Positions 26,790 to 36,551 of a stretch of 64,000 nt of DNA are shown here, one piece after another. Source of the DNA: Ruegeria meonggei (GTDB taxonomy: Bacteria > Pseudomonadota > Alphaproteobacteria > Rhodobacterales > Rhodobacteraceae); contig NZ_FWFP01000013.1 of NCBI RefSeq assembly GCF_900172215.1, positions 83,211 to 147,210 on the forward strand. The letters run 5' to 3'. The number at the start of each line of letters is the position of its first letter. Position 1 is the first letter of the stretch. Under the pieces are notes generated by a model. It saw only the letters and a program-made list of their open reading frames with translations, did no database searches and had not been told where the DNA came from. The translations under genes were made by a program, and so were the position numbers.

Positions 26790-29191
26790 CAGCCCCTCAT
26801 CGCCTTGCCCTGTGGATCATAAGGTGACGGCGCGATCACCCGCGCAGAGCATTCAACGCCAACCACATGGACGGACAGTTCCGTGCCCAGTTCTGCCATG
26901 TCTTGGTTGACCAGCCCCATGGCCAGCGACTTGCCGGTGTAATGCCCGAACCCGCCCGAGGTGACGAACCCAACGCGGTCTTCGCCCGCCCAGATCGGCT
27001 CGTAACCGCTGGCATCGGCGTCCAACGCGTCGACCTCAAGCGTGACCAGCACCTGCGCCGGGCCGTTTCCATCCCGCTCGGCCAACGCGGCCTGTTTGCC
27101 GACAAACTCTTTGTCCCAGTCGATCCAGCGATCCATTCCGGTCATACCGGGCGTGTAGGCCTGGGTGAATTCTGCCGACCAGATGCCAAAGCTCTTCTCA
27201 AGCCGCGTTGACAGCATGGCGTTGAACCCGCATTCGCAAATGCCATTTTCGGCCCCGGCCTCAAGCAACATCCGGCGCAGCTTGATATGGTCGCCATAGC
27301 GGCAGTTGATTTCATAACCTTTTTCGCCGGTCACAGACATGCGCGCGACGCGGGCGCGAACCAGACCGATGTCGAAATCACCGCAACCCATGAATTTCAG
27401 GCCCGAGATATCCTGTTCCACCAGCTTTTCGATCACAGCCTGCGATTTCGGACCGACAAGGCCAAAGCCACAGTATTCCTCACCAAGATCGCGGATGGAA
27501 ACACCGTCAATCATATGGTCATCGAACCAGCGCATATGCCAGGCGCGCAGGTAATAACTGCCCATGATCCACCAGGTGCCATCGCCCCAGTTGAGAACGG
27601 TCAGATCGCCTTTTAGGCGCCCATTCTCACCCAACATCGGTGCCAGCTTGGCCCGCCCCGGCGCGGGCAGCTTCGACGCCATGACCTTGTCCAGCCAAAT
27701 CTTGGCATTTGGTCCAGATACTTCGAACCGGGAAAAGCCCGTGATATCCATCAGGCCGACGCCTTCGCGAATGGTCCGGCATTCTTCGGCCACTATGTCA
27801 TGCGCGTTGGATCGTTTCAGCGTCGGCGTCTCTTCGAACCCCTTCGGTGCGAAATACAGCGGCACCTCAAGATCCCAGCTGACGCCCCATTTGCACCCGG
27901 CTTCGGTCATCGCGTCATGGGCCGGTGTCATTTTCAGCGGGCGACCCGCGGGCAGTTGTTCGTTCGGATAGGTCATTACAAACCGACGGGAATAGAACTG
28001 CCCGGTGGTTTCGCGAATATAGCGCTTGTTCTGGGCAAAATCGCCATAACGCGCCACGTCCATCGGCCATGCGTCCGCCTCGGGTTCGCCATGGATCATC
28101 CACTCGGCCAGCGTCTTGCCAACGCCGCCGCCCTGCAGGAATCCGGCCATAACGGCGCAGGCCGTCCAGTAACCGCGTTTGCCCGGAACGGGGCCCACCA
28201 GCGGATTGCCATCCGGCGAAAACGTAAACGCGCCATTCACCCACGTCTTGATGCCGACGTCCTGGATCGCGGGATAACGTTCAAAGCCCAGCATCAGTTC
28301 GTTTTCGATCCGGTCGAGTTGTTCCTGAAACAACTCTTCACCATAGGTCCAGGGCGCGCCATCCATCGCCCAATGTTCGTGATCGACCTCATAGATACCA
28401 ATCAGGACGCCCTTCTGGTCCTGCCGCATATAGGTGAAACCTTCGAGATCGACGGTCATTGGCATCTCAAAATCAGCGGCGGCCACTTCGGGAATGGAAT
28501 CGGTGATCAGATAGTGGTGTTTTAAAGGCGAAACCGGCAGCTCAACCCCCGCCATACGCCCCACCTGTTTGGCCCAGAGGCCGGCGGCATTGACCACATG
28601 CTCACACGTGATCGTGCCTTTGTCGGTCACGACCTGCCAGCCGTCGTCAGTCTGGATCAACTCCTCGACCTTGGTTTCCTCGTAATACTCAGCGCCGCGT
28701 TTCTTGGCAGCCGTCGCGTAGGCCTGCACTGTGCCCGTGGTATCGATGTATCCTTCACGGTCGGCCCACATTGCCCCCAACACGCCGTCGGTCGACATGA
28801 TCGGGCAGCGCCTCTGCGCTTCTTCCGGGGACAGCAATTCACAATCGTCAATGCCAATGGATTGGAAAATCCGGTAATTCGCCTGCAGCCACTCCCAACG
28901 CTCCGGCGTTCCCGCAAGCGTCAGGCCGCCCGTCATATGCAGGCCGATATTCTGGCCGGATTCCTTTTCAATCTCGCTGAGCAGATCAATCGTATAGGCC
29001 TGTAGTGACGCCATATTCGGATCGGCGTTCAGCGCATGAATGCCCCCCGCCGCATGCCAGGACGACCCCGACGCCAGGCGCCGACGTTCCAGCATGACCA
29101 CATCCGACCATCCGAACTTGGCCAGATGATACAGAACCGACGCACCCACAACGCCGCCGCCAATGACCACAACCCTATACTGAGATTTCAT
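26789..29191 (-). CDS. Dimethylglycine/sarcosine dehydrogenase-like FAD + GcvT fusion protein
   Basis: 800 residues. The N-terminal half is an FAD oxidoreductase of DAO type (VVVIGGGVVGASVLYHLAK at residues 7-25) and the C-terminal half a folate-binding aminomethyltransferase (GcvT) domain (KFMGCGDFDIG, KGYEINCRYGDHIKLR and GFGHYTGKSLAMGLV). Such fusions oxidise N-methyl groups and pass the one-carbon unit to tetrahydrofolate. The ATG at 29191 fits the family; the frame is open 48 nt further upstream. First gene of the operon; an inverted-repeat cluster lies 50 bp upstream. Confidence 0.9.
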   Translation of the reverse strand: MKSQYRVVVIGGGVVGASVLYHLAKFGWSDVVMLERRRLASGSSWHAAGGIHALNADPNMASLQAYTIDLLSEIEKESGQNIGLHMTGGLTLAGTPERWEWLQANYRIFQSIGIDDCELLSPEEAQRRCPIMSTDGVLGAMWADREGYIDTTGTVQAYATAAKKRGAEYYEETKVEELIQTDDGWQVVTDKGTITCEHVVNAAGLWAKQVGRMAGVELPVSPLKHHYLITDSIPEVAAADFEMPMTVDLEGFTYMRQDQKGVLIGIYEVDHEHWAMDGAPWTYGEELFQEQLDRIENELMLGFERYPAIQDVGIKTWVNGAFTFSPDGNPLVGPVPGKRGYWTACAVMAGFLQGGGVGKTLAEWMIHGEPEADAWPMDVARYGDFAQNKRYIRETTGQFYSRRFVMTYPNEQLPAGRPLKMTPAHDAMTEAGCKWGVSWDLEVPLYFAPKGFEETPTLKRSNAHDIVAEECRTIREGVGLMDITGFSRFEVSGPNAKIWLDKVMASKLPAPGRAKLAPMLGENGRLKGDLTVLNWGDGTWWIMGSYYLRAWHMRWFDDHMIDGVSIRDLGEEYCGFGLVGPKSQAVIEKLVEQDISGLKFMGCGDFDIGLVRARVARMSVTGEKGYEINCRYGDHIKLRRMLLEAGAENGICECGFNAMLSTRLEKSFGIWSAEFTQAYTPGMTGMDRWIDWDKEFVGKQAALAERDGNGPAQVLVTLEVDALDADASGYEPIWAGEDRVGFVTSGGFGHYTGKSLAMGLVNQDMAELGTELSVHVVGVECSARVIAPSPYDPQGKAMRG

Positions 29192-29240
29192 CCTGCTCTC
29201 CCCTGCATGATTGCAAAGGACGCTAGACGCACTGTTCACT

Positions 29241-29264
29241 TCTGTCTAGACATTTCTGTACAGT
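29241..29264. promoter_or_regulatory. Palindrome pair upstream of the demethylation operon
   Basis: TGTCTAGACA (29243-29252) and CTGTACAG (29256-29263) are two perfect palindromes separated by 3 nt, about 50 bp upstream of the dehydrogenase start. They are good candidates for the binding site of the TetR regulator encoded in the same operon. Confidence 0.5.
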
Positions 29265-29301
29265 CCTGGCCGCCAGAAATCATTAAGCCCGGTGGCAAGG
29301 T

Positions 29302-29931
29302 TTAAAGCTGCGCGCTGGGGCGCGAACCAATCCCTTCGAACCACGCCAGAGTGGCAGAATTTTCCTGCGGAATCCGCGCCTTAATGACGCGGGCAAAGTC
29401 CACAAAGACAAAGGCAGAGATATCGGCAAGGGTGAAATCCGGCCCGGCGATATAGGCGCTCTCAGACAGCCGCGTTTCCAACAGGTCAAAGAAAAGCCCG
29501 ACCCGTACCGCCCCACGTTGGGCCAGCTCGGGAATCTGTGCGTGATTCACCGGACCCGGAATAGCCCGATCCGCAAAAGCCGGATGCGTATTTCGCAGGG
29601 TTTCAGCAATGGGCATCCCGCCTTGCTGTTCGACCAGGCTGTTCCACATCAAAACCAATCCCTTTTCGTCCGCCGTGCGTCCCATCAACGGCGGCTCGGG
29701 GCAACGGGCTTCGAGATATGCCGCGATCCCAAGGTTTTCGGTCAGCACTGTACCTTCATTCGTGACCAGAACCGGAATGGTTGCATTCGGATTTACTGCT
29801 TTGAAAGCACCGCTCAGCTGTTCGCCCTTGGCAATCGAGATTTGCCGGGTTTCTATGTCCAGCCCTTTTTCAGCAATGAACATGCGGGCCCGGCGCGGGT
29901 TGGGTGCGGTCGCGCAATCGTAGAATAGCAT
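29302..29931 (-). CDS. Glutathione S-transferase
   Basis: 209 residues; thioredoxin-like N-terminal domain (FYDCATAPNPRRARMFIAEKG, then ATIPVLVTNEGTVLTEN with the cis-Pro and the GSH-binding ES/EN pair) and an all-helical C-terminal domain. The catalytic Ser/Cys position falls near the first ten residues, consistent with a beta- or nu-class GST. Downstream of a small methyltransferase gene; the two may be one transcript (20 bp gap). Confidence 0.88.
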   Translation of the reverse strand: MLFYDCATAPNPRRARMFIAEKGLDIETRQISIAKGEQLSGAFKAVNPNATIPVLVTNEGTVLTENLGIAAYLEARCPEPPLMGRTADEKGLVLMWNSLVEQQGGMPIAETLRNTHPAFADRAIPGPVNHAQIPELAQRGAVRVGLFFDLLETRLSESAYIAGPDFTLADISAFVFVDFARVIKARIPQENSATLAWFEGIGSRPSAQL

Positions 29932-29951
29932 GGAAAGATCCTCTTAGCCCG

Positions 29952-30449
29952 TCAGCGGCGATAGATAAAACACCTGCCATCCACTGCGGTGGGCGGCAAA
30001 GGCAATTCGGTCAGCGTGTCGAAATACATCCGGTCGCTGGACACCATCAGGCCACCTTCGGCTAGCAACGGTTCGATCAGCGGGGAAACGAATCTGGCAA
30101 AGGCATCGTTTTTTTCCCGGTTATGCCCTCCAAGGTCCGCATGGATAAGGCTGGCGGTGGCCCCGAAACGATCCAGCGAGGCTGGCAGCGTCTCACGGAC
30201 GTCGCCCAGAATCACACGATCATCCGGCGGCGTCGAATCCGGATGAGAGGCAACCGCGCGCTCGAACACGTAAACAGGGCGGTTCTCAATGTACTGTACC
30301 ATGTGATGGTACGTGCGGCCGTTGCCAAGACCCAGTTCGAATACAGGACCAGGTATCCCATGAGACTGTGCGATGGCGTAATCCAGACAGGCGCGCTGAG
30401 ACACCATGCGGTCGATGAACAGATCCAATCTGCTTTGGGCGTCGGACAC
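29952..30449 (-). CDS. Class I SAM-dependent methyltransferase (Methyltransf_17-like)
   Basis: 165 residues from a GTG at 30449 with AAGGAGAG upstream. Contains the SAM motif FELGLGNGRTYHHM and ends CFIYRR. It is a clear paralogue of the gene at 46768 (same GLGNGRTY motif, similar acidic segment and similar C-terminal end). The longer frame from 30554 adds 35 residues that look non-coding. Target unknown. Confidence 0.8.
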   Translation of the reverse strand: MSDAQSRLDLFIDRMVSQRACLDYAIAQSHGIPGPVFELGLGNGRTYHHMVQYIENRPVYVFERAVASHPDSTPPDDRVILGDVRETLPASLDRFGATASLIHADLGGHNREKNDAFARFVSPLIEPLLAEGGLMVSSDRMYFDTLTELPLPPTAVDGRCFIYRR

Positions 30450-30647
30450 GGGGAAATCTCTCCTTGATACCAGTCGGCACGCAAGATGTGGCCGACATGG
30501 TATGTGATGACAAATCCTACCGGCTTTGTGTAGGCAAATTGGCCTCAGTTTCACGTTTCCGCGACGTTTCGGCCCAAGAACGGGTTTGACTAGTCAGGCC
30601 CAACCGCGCGAAACTGCGACAAAAAACACAGGGAGTTGATCAAGCCG

Positions 30648-30686
30648 ATGCCGACCTACGGCCCTTCGGGTGGAATACCCGCATGA
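30648..30686 (+). CDS. Possible 12-residue leader peptide before the peptide ABC transporter
   Basis: An ATG at 30648, 12 nt after AGGGAG, opens a short frame whose stop TGA overlaps the start ATG of the ATPase gene (ATGA). This is the arrangement of a translationally coupled leader. It may be coincidental. Confidence 0.3.
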   Translation: MPTYGPSGGIPA

Positions 30687-32455
30687 CTGCGTTGCTGTCC
30701 GTCAGGGACCTCAGCATCGGATTTGGTGCGGGTGAGTCCGTTGTCCAAGGCGTGAATTTTGATGTTGAGGCCGGGCAGACGCTGGCTTTGGTCGGCGAAT
30801 CCGGGTCGGGTAAAACCATTTCGTGCCGCGCCGCTTTGCGCATCCTGCCGCGCACCGCGCAGATTCGCAGCGGCTCTATTACCTTGAATGATTCCAAAGG
30901 CGTGGACGAGCTGATCTCGATCAGCGAACGCCAGATGCGGGACATCCGCGGCAATCGGGTTTCGATGATCTTTCAGGAACCGATGCGGTCGCTATCGCCT
31001 CTGCACAAGATCGGCAATCAGGTCAGCGAAGTTCTGTGGCTGCATCGCGGCGCGTCCGAAGCGCAGGCCCGCAAAGAAGTGCTGGTGCAGTTTGAGCGTG
31101 TGGGGTTTCCCGATCCCCAGCGCGCCTATGATTCTTATCCGTTCGAGCTGTCTGGTGGCATGCGCCAGCGCGCCATGATCGCGATGGCGATGGTGGCCAA
31201 GCCGGAATTGCTGATTGCGGACGAGCCGACAACCGCACTGGACGTTACGACACAGGCGCAGGTTCTGGGGCTGATCAAAGAGCTTCAGCGCGAAACCGGC
31301 ATGGCGCTGATCCTTGTGACCCATGATCTGGGCGTAGTGGCCAATATGGCCGAACAGGTGGTCGTCATGCACAAGGGCCGCGTGATGGAGGCCGGAGCTG
31401 CCGCGCCAATCCTCACCGCACCGGCCCATCCCTATACCAAACAGCTGTTCGACGCCGCCCCCGCGATCCCTGACGAAGATTCCGTTGGGCTGCCTATGCC
31501 GGGCAAGGACCTGATCCTTCAGATGAAGGACGTGTCAAAGACATACACTATGCGGTCCAGCAAGGGCTGGCAGGGCGAGCGGTTGATACATGCTTGCCGC
31601 GGTGTTGATCTAAAGCTTGCACGGGGCAAGACACTTGCAGTTGTCGGCGAAAGCGGATCGGGCAAAACGACGGCAGCCCGCATTGCGCTTGGGGCGGAAC
31701 GCCCCAACCCCGGCGGTGAGGTGCTGTTCCGAACATCGCCCACCGAAGACCCAATTCCAGTCCATGACATGACCCGCGCCCAGCGCACCGCCTTTCAACG
31801 CAAGGCGCAAATGGTGTTTCAGGATCCCTACAGTTCCCTCAGCCCGCGGATGCGCGTTCAGGACGCCATGACCGAGCCTTTGGAGATCCACAAAGTTGGC
31901 ACGACATCCGAGCAGCGGGACAAGGCGGCCGAGATGCTGGAGCGGGTCGGTCTGAATTCCGACATGCTAAAACGCTACCCTCACGCGTTTTCCGGTGGTC
32001 AGCGCCAGCGCCTGTCCATTGCCCGCGCGATGATGCTGGACCCACAGCTTATCGTCTGTGACGAGCCGACCTCGGCTCTCGACGTGTCTGTGCAAGAGCA
32101 GATTCTGACACTGCTCGAGAACTTGCAGGACAGCCTGAACCTGTCCTATTTCTTTATCTCTCACGATCTGGCTGTTGTGGCGCGTATCGCCGACGAAGTC
32201 GCTGTCATGCGCCGAGGGCTAGTCGTTGAACAGGCCCCGCCCGAGACCCTTTTTTACAATCCCCGCCACCCTTACACCAAGGCTCTGATAGCCGCTCAAC
32301 CGGAACCCGACATCAACCGCCCCATCGACCTAAAACTGGTTGCTTTGGGTGCTGGTTCACCAGACAGTTGGGATGACGCCTTCCGATTTACCGACTCCGT
32401 GATACCTTCTTTGGTAGAGATGGAGCCCGGCCATAAGGTACGATGCCATGTTTAA
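30683..32455 (+). CDS. yejF: Peptide ABC transporter ATP-binding protein, two fused NBDs (YejF-type)
   Basis: 590 residues with two complete nucleotide-binding domains in tandem: two Walker A motifs GESGSGKT, two signatures (LSGGMRQR and [10 protein letters not shown]), Walker B segments [12 protein letters not shown] and [12 protein letters not shown]. Each NBD is of Opp/Dpp type with the peptide-import C-terminal extension ([11 protein letters not shown]). This fused form matches YejF. First gene of a transporter operon that continues into the binding protein with an 8-bp overlap. Confidence 0.9.
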   Translation: MTALLSVRDLSIGFGAGESVVQGVNFDVEAGQTLALVGESGSGKTISCRAALRILPRTAQIRSGSITLNDSKGVDELISISERQMRDIRGNRVSMIFQEPMRSLSPLHKIGNQVSEVLWLHRGASEAQARKEVLVQFERVGFPDPQRAYDSYPFELSGGMRQRAMIAMAMVAKPELLIADEPTTALDVTTQAQVLGLIKELQRETGMALILVTHDLGVVANMAEQVVVMHKGRVMEAGAAAPILTAPAHPYTKQLFDAAPAIPDEDSVGLPMPGKDLILQMKDVSKTYTMRSSKGWQGERLIHACRGVDLKLARGKTLAVVGESGSGKTTAARIALGAERPNPGGEVLFRTSPTEDPIPVHDMTRAQRTAFQRKAQMVFQDPYSSLSPRMRVQDAMTEPLEIHKVGTTSEQRDKAAEMLERVGLNSDMLKRYPHAFSGGQRQRLSIARAMMLDPQLIVCDEPTSALDVSVQEQILTLLENLQDSLNLSYFFISHDLAVVARIADEVAVMRRGLVVEQAPPETLFYNPRHPYTKALIAAQPEPDINRPIDLKLVALGAGSPDSWDDAFRFTDSVIPSLVEMEPGHKVRCHV

Positions 32456-34358
32456 GACCACTCGCCCCCTGCTTCTGGCCGCTACGCTGGCTGTCAGTTG
32501 GATGCTGCCCGCCACGGCAGACACACCCGCCCTTCAGGAAGGTGAATTCTGGAAATCCGAGGTGACAGCGGGGCATCTGCCCCCGGTGCAGGAACGCCTG
32601 CCGGTCGAGCCATTGGTTGTGGATCTTGGTGCCAAAGGGCGCGCGTTCGGAACGCCGGGCGGAACATTGCGCACCATGGTTACGCGGTCCAAGGATATCC
32701 GCCAGATGGTTGTCTACGGCTATGCGCGGTTGGTGGGATTTAATGAAAAATACGAAATCGTACCTGATCTGCTGCAGTCGTTCGAGAATGAAGACAATCG
32801 CAAGTTCACCCTGCACTTGCGGGATGGGCATAAGTGGTCGGATGGCTCTCCGTTCACATCCGAGGATTTTCGCTACTGGTGGGATGACGTTGCCAATAAC
32901 GACCTTCTCAGCCCCTCAGGCCCGCCGGATTTCCTGATCGTCGACGGCAAGACACCGACAGTTACTTTCCCAGACGAGGTCACGGTTGTCTATGAATGGG
33001 AAGATCCAAACCCGGACTTTCTACAATCGCTGGCACAGGCCAGACCGCCCTTTATTTATCGACCATCCGCGTTTTTGAAACAGTATCACGAGCAATATGC
33101 CGATGCGGAAGAACTGGCGTTTCAGGTCGACGATGCCCGCGTCAAAAGCTGGGCGGCGCTGCATAACAAACTGGATAACCTGTATAAGTTCGACAACCAC
33201 GAATTGCCTACTTTGCAGCCCTGGTTAAATGCCAGTTCCGGCAAGAAGATCAGGCATAACTTCGTGCGCAACCCCTATTATCACCGCATCGACAGCAATG
33301 GTGTGCAGCTGCCCTATATTGATGTGGTCGAGATGGAGATCGTGGCCCCTGGCCTTGTTGCCGCAAAGACAAACGCAGGTGAAAGCGATCTGCAGGGTCG
33401 TGGATTGGCCTTCCGCGACGCTTCGATCCTGAAAAAAGGTGAGGCAGGCGGAGACTACAAAACGTTGTTGTGGAATACCGGGGTGGCCTCGCAAATTGCG
33501 ATCTATCCCAACCTGAACTTTGCCGATGAGGGCTGGCGCGACGTTCTGCGCGACGTCCGCGTACGCCGTGCTTTGTCGCTGGCAATTGATCGCAAGACCA
33601 TCAATCAGGCGCTGTATTTCAAACTCGCCAAACCGGGTGCGATGTCGGTGCTGCCGGCCTCGCCCTTTTACGATGAGGAAAACGCGCAATCCTGGGCCCA
33701 GTATGACACCGACATGGCCAATACCCTGCTGGATGAGGCTGGCCTGACCGAACGTGACAAGAACGGCGTTCGCCTTTTGCCTGACGGCCGCCCGATGGAG
33801 CTGGTCATCGAAACCGCAGGCGAGCGGCAAGAGGTTGAAAACGCCCTCCAGATCGTGACCGATACATGGCGTGACATTGGTGTGGATCTTGTGATGCGCC
33901 CGCTGGACCGAGACATCCTGCGCAACCGGGTTTTCGCGGGCAGCACCATGGCCTCGGTCTGGTTCGGCTGGGATGATGGTATCCCGCAGGTCCACACATC
34001 CCCGGCCTATCTGGCACCAACCGATCAGGTGTTTCTGGCCTGGCCTAAATGGGGCCAGTATTACCAGACCGGAGGCGAAGTTGGCGAAGCCCCGGACATG
34101 CCCGAGGCGGAACGCCTGATGCAACTGGCCCATGACTGGGAAGTTGCCAACACCGATGAAGAGCGCGAGGCAGTCTGGACCGAAATGCTCAATATCCACG
34201 CAGATCAATTGTATGCCATTGGCATCCTGAACGGCGCGCCACAGCCGATTGTTGTATCGAACCGTTTGCGCAACGTCCCCGAACAGGCCATGTGGGCCTG
34301 GGAACCCGGCGCGCATTTCGGCATTCACCGTCCGGACGAATTTTTCTTCGCCGACTGA
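32448..34358 (+). CDS. yejA: Extracellular solute-binding protein, family 5 (YejA-like)
   Basis: 636-residue periplasmic binding protein. Signal peptide [18 protein letters not shown]...ATA, then SBP_bac_5 features such as FTLHLRDGHKWSDGSPFTSEDF and RVRRALSLAIDRKTINQAL. Family 5 members bind peptides or other hydrophilic substrates; YejA takes short peptides and microcin C-type compounds. Length fits YejA. Specificity is not visible from the sequence. Confidence 0.88.
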   Translation: MFKTTRPLLLAATLAVSWMLPATADTPALQEGEFWKSEVTAGHLPPVQERLPVEPLVVDLGAKGRAFGTPGGTLRTMVTRSKDIRQMVVYGYARLVGFNEKYEIVPDLLQSFENEDNRKFTLHLRDGHKWSDGSPFTSEDFRYWWDDVANNDLLSPSGPPDFLIVDGKTPTVTFPDEVTVVYEWEDPNPDFLQSLAQARPPFIYRPSAFLKQYHEQYADAEELAFQVDDARVKSWAALHNKLDNLYKFDNHELPTLQPWLNASSGKKIRHNFVRNPYYHRIDSNGVQLPYIDVVEMEIVAPGLVAAKTNAGESDLQGRGLAFRDASILKKGEAGGDYKTLLWNTGVASQIAIYPNLNFADEGWRDVLRDVRVRRALSLAIDRKTINQALYFKLAKPGAMSVLPASPFYDEENAQSWAQYDTDMANTLLDEAGLTERDKNGVRLLPDGRPMELVIETAGERQEVENALQIVTDTWRDIGVDLVMRPLDRDILRNRVFAGSTMASVWFGWDDGIPQVHTSPAYLAPTDQVFLAWPKWGQYYQTGGEVGEAPDMPEAERLMQLAHDWEVANTDEEREAVWTEMLNIHADQLYAIGILNGAPQPIVVSNRLRNVPEQAMWAWEPGAHFGIHRPDEFFFAD

Positions 34359-34371
34359 CAGGAGCAGCTAA

Positions 34372-35400
34372 ATGGTCATGCTGCGCTATGCGGTGTATCG
34401 CTTTTTCACGATGCTGCTGACACTGTTGGTGGTGTCGGTTCTGGTTTTCGTGATCATCAACCTGCCGCCCGGCGACTATCTGAGCAATCAGATCGCCGAG
34501 TTGCAGGCCTCGGGCCAATCCGCCGGTGTGGCCAAGGCCGAGTTCCTGCGCGCGGAATATGCGTTGGATCGCCCAATGTGGGAGCAATATCTGATCTGGA
34601 TTGGTTTTTGGCCCGGCCCGCATGGGTTCGAAGGCCTGTTGCAGGGCAATTACGGATGGTCCTTTGAGTTTGACCGTCCGGTGGCCGAAATTGTCGGCGA
34701 CACTCTTTGGCTGACCGTTGTGGTCAACCTTGCGGCCATCCTGTTTGTCTATGCTGTGGCCCTGCCTCTGGGTGTGCTCGCCGCTGCGAAATCGCGGACG
34801 TGGATCGACTATACGTCGGCCTTTGTGGGCTATCTGGGCCTGGCCACGCCGAACTTTCTGCTGGCGCTGATCCTATTTTACTACGGCCACCGCTATTTCA
34901 ACCTGCCCATTGGCGGCCTGATGGATCCTTCGTTCGAAGGGTTGCCGATGAGCTGGGAGAAACTGAAATCCATCCTCATCCACCTGATTGTTCCAACCTT
35001 CGTGATCGGAACTTCGGGCGCGTCGGCAATGATGCAGCGACTGCGAGCGAACATGCTGGACGAACTTGGCAAACCCTACGTGGAAACTGCCATCGCAAAA
35101 GGCATGGCCCCCTCTCGGATGCTTACAAAATATCCGCTGCGCGTGGCGTTCAACCCCTTTGTCGCTGATATCGGTAACCTGCTGCCGTCGATGATCTCAG
35201 GCTCGGTTTTGGTTTCGGTTGTTCTGGGCCTGCAAACCATTGGCCCCACCTTGCTGACGGCGTTGAAAACGCAGGATCAGTTTCTGTCAGCCTTCATTTT
35301 GATGTTCGTGGCCCTGCTAACTCTGATCGGCACCATGATCTCTGACATTCTGCTGGTCATGCTTGATCCGCGTATCCGGTATGAGGGGCGCGAAACATGA
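34372..35400 (+). CDS. yejB: ABC transporter permease (YejB-like)
   Basis: 342 residues, BPD_transp_1 family with about six membrane segments, N-terminal helix LLTLLVVSVLVFVIINLPPGDYL and the cytoplasmic EAA loop including YVETAIAKGMAPSRML. Starts 13 bp after the binding protein and overlaps the next permease by 4 bp. Confidence 0.9.
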   Translation: MVMLRYAVYRFFTMLLTLLVVSVLVFVIINLPPGDYLSNQIAELQASGQSAGVAKAEFLRAEYALDRPMWEQYLIWIGFWPGPHGFEGLLQGNYGWSFEFDRPVAEIVGDTLWLTVVVNLAAILFVYAVALPLGVLAAAKSRTWIDYTSAFVGYLGLATPNFLLALILFYYGHRYFNLPIGGLMDPSFEGLPMSWEKLKSILIHLIVPTFVIGTSGASAMMQRLRANMLDELGKPYVETAIAKGMAPSRMLTKYPLRVAFNPFVADIGNLLPSMISGSVLVSVVLGLQTIGPTLLTALKTQDQFLSAFILMFVALLTLIGTMISDILLVMLDPRIRYEGRET

Positions 35401-36551
35401 CCAAACTACCCGATGGTCGCTATGTCGACGATGCCCCCTTCGACCCCGAGGCCTCTCTTCAACAGCTTGAGCGCGCCGATCTGGACGCGCCGAACTGGAT
35501 CTTGGTGTGGCGCAAGTTTAGAACCCATAAGCTTGGGCTGATCTCGGGCATTTTCCTGCTGCTGTGTTACGTGATGCTGCCCTTTGCCGGGTTCATCGCG
35601 CCCTATGGACCAAATGAACGAAACGGAGAGCATCTGTACGCGCCCCCACAAAGCGTCAACTGGTTCTACGAGGGCGAGTTTATCGGCCCCTATGTCTTTC
35701 CCATTGTGGCCGAGGCCGATCTTGAAACCTTTCAGTGGACGTTTGTGCCCGCCACGGATGACCCGCGTTCCGTCCGGTTTTTCTGCGAAGGGTCAGAATA
35801 CAAACTGGCCGGTCTGATCAAAACCGACACGCATCTGTTCTGCGCCCCCGAAGGGGCGACCCTGTTCCTGTGGGGGTCCGACCGCCTGGGCCGCGACGTG
35901 TTCAGCCGCATCCTCTATGGCGCACAATTATCGCTGACGGTGGGTTTGATTGGCATTTCCGTCTCATTCACACTTGGCATCTTATTCGGCTCGATCGCCG
36001 GGTATTTCGGCGGCAAGATCGACTGGGTGATCAACCGCGTGATTGAAATTCTGCGCTCTCTGCCTGAACTACCGCTCTGGCTGGCGCTGTCTGCGGCCGT
36101 GCCGTCGAACTGGAGTCCCGTTGCGGTGTTCTTCATCATCTCAATCATCCTCGGGATACTGGATTGGCCCGGGCTGGCCCGATCCGTGCGCGCCAAATTC
36201 CTGTCCCTCCGCGAAGAAGAATATGTTCGCGCGGCTGAGATGATGGGCGCAAGTTCGGGCCGGGTGATCCGAAAACACCTGCTGCCCAATTTCATGTCGC
36301 ACCTGATTGCCTCGGCCACCCTGTCGATCCCGGCTATGATCCTCGGGGAAACCGCGCTCAGCTTCCTTGGCCTTGGCCTGCGGGCCCCTGCGGTCAGCTG
36401 GGGGGTGATGCTGAACGACGCCCAAAACCTGGCTTCGATCGAGATCTACCCGTGGACGGCCATCCCGATGCTGCCGATCATCGTCATCGTGCTTGCCTTC
36501 AACTTTCTCGGCGACGGGTTGCGCGACAGTCTGGACCCGTATCAGCAATGA
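35397..36551 (+). CDS. yejE: ABC transporter permease (YejE-like)
   Basis: 384 residues. N-terminal cytoplasmic segment, first helix FLLLCYVMLPFAGFIAPY, a large periplasmic loop with RFFCEGSEY, then the transport core with the EAA loop REEEYVRAAEMMGASSGRVI. This matches YejE, which is longer than DppC because of the periplasmic region. Coupled (ATGA) to both neighbours. Confidence 0.9.
   Translation: MTKLPDGRYVDDAPFDPEASLQQLERADLDAPNWILVWRKFRTHKLGLISGIFLLLCYVMLPFAGFIAPYGPNERNGEHLYAPPQSVNWFYEGEFIGPYVFPIVAEADLETFQWTFVPATDDPRSVRFFCEGSEYKLAGLIKTDTHLFCAPEGATLFLWGSDRLGRDVFSRILYGAQLSLTVGLIGISVSFTLGILFGSIAGYFGGKIDWVINRVIEILRSLPELPLWLALSAAVPSNWSPVAVFFIISIILGILDWPGLARSVRAKFLSLREEEYVRAAEMMGASSGRVIRKHLLPNFMSHLIASATLSIPAMILGETALSFLGLGLRAPAVSWGVMLNDAQNLASIEIYPWTAIPMLPIIVIVLAFNFLGDGLRDSLDPYQQ

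Noticed and set aside
33225..34328. 367-residue minus-strand frame under the binding protein gene
   Set aside because: Shadow of the family 5 binding protein, no recognisable domain.
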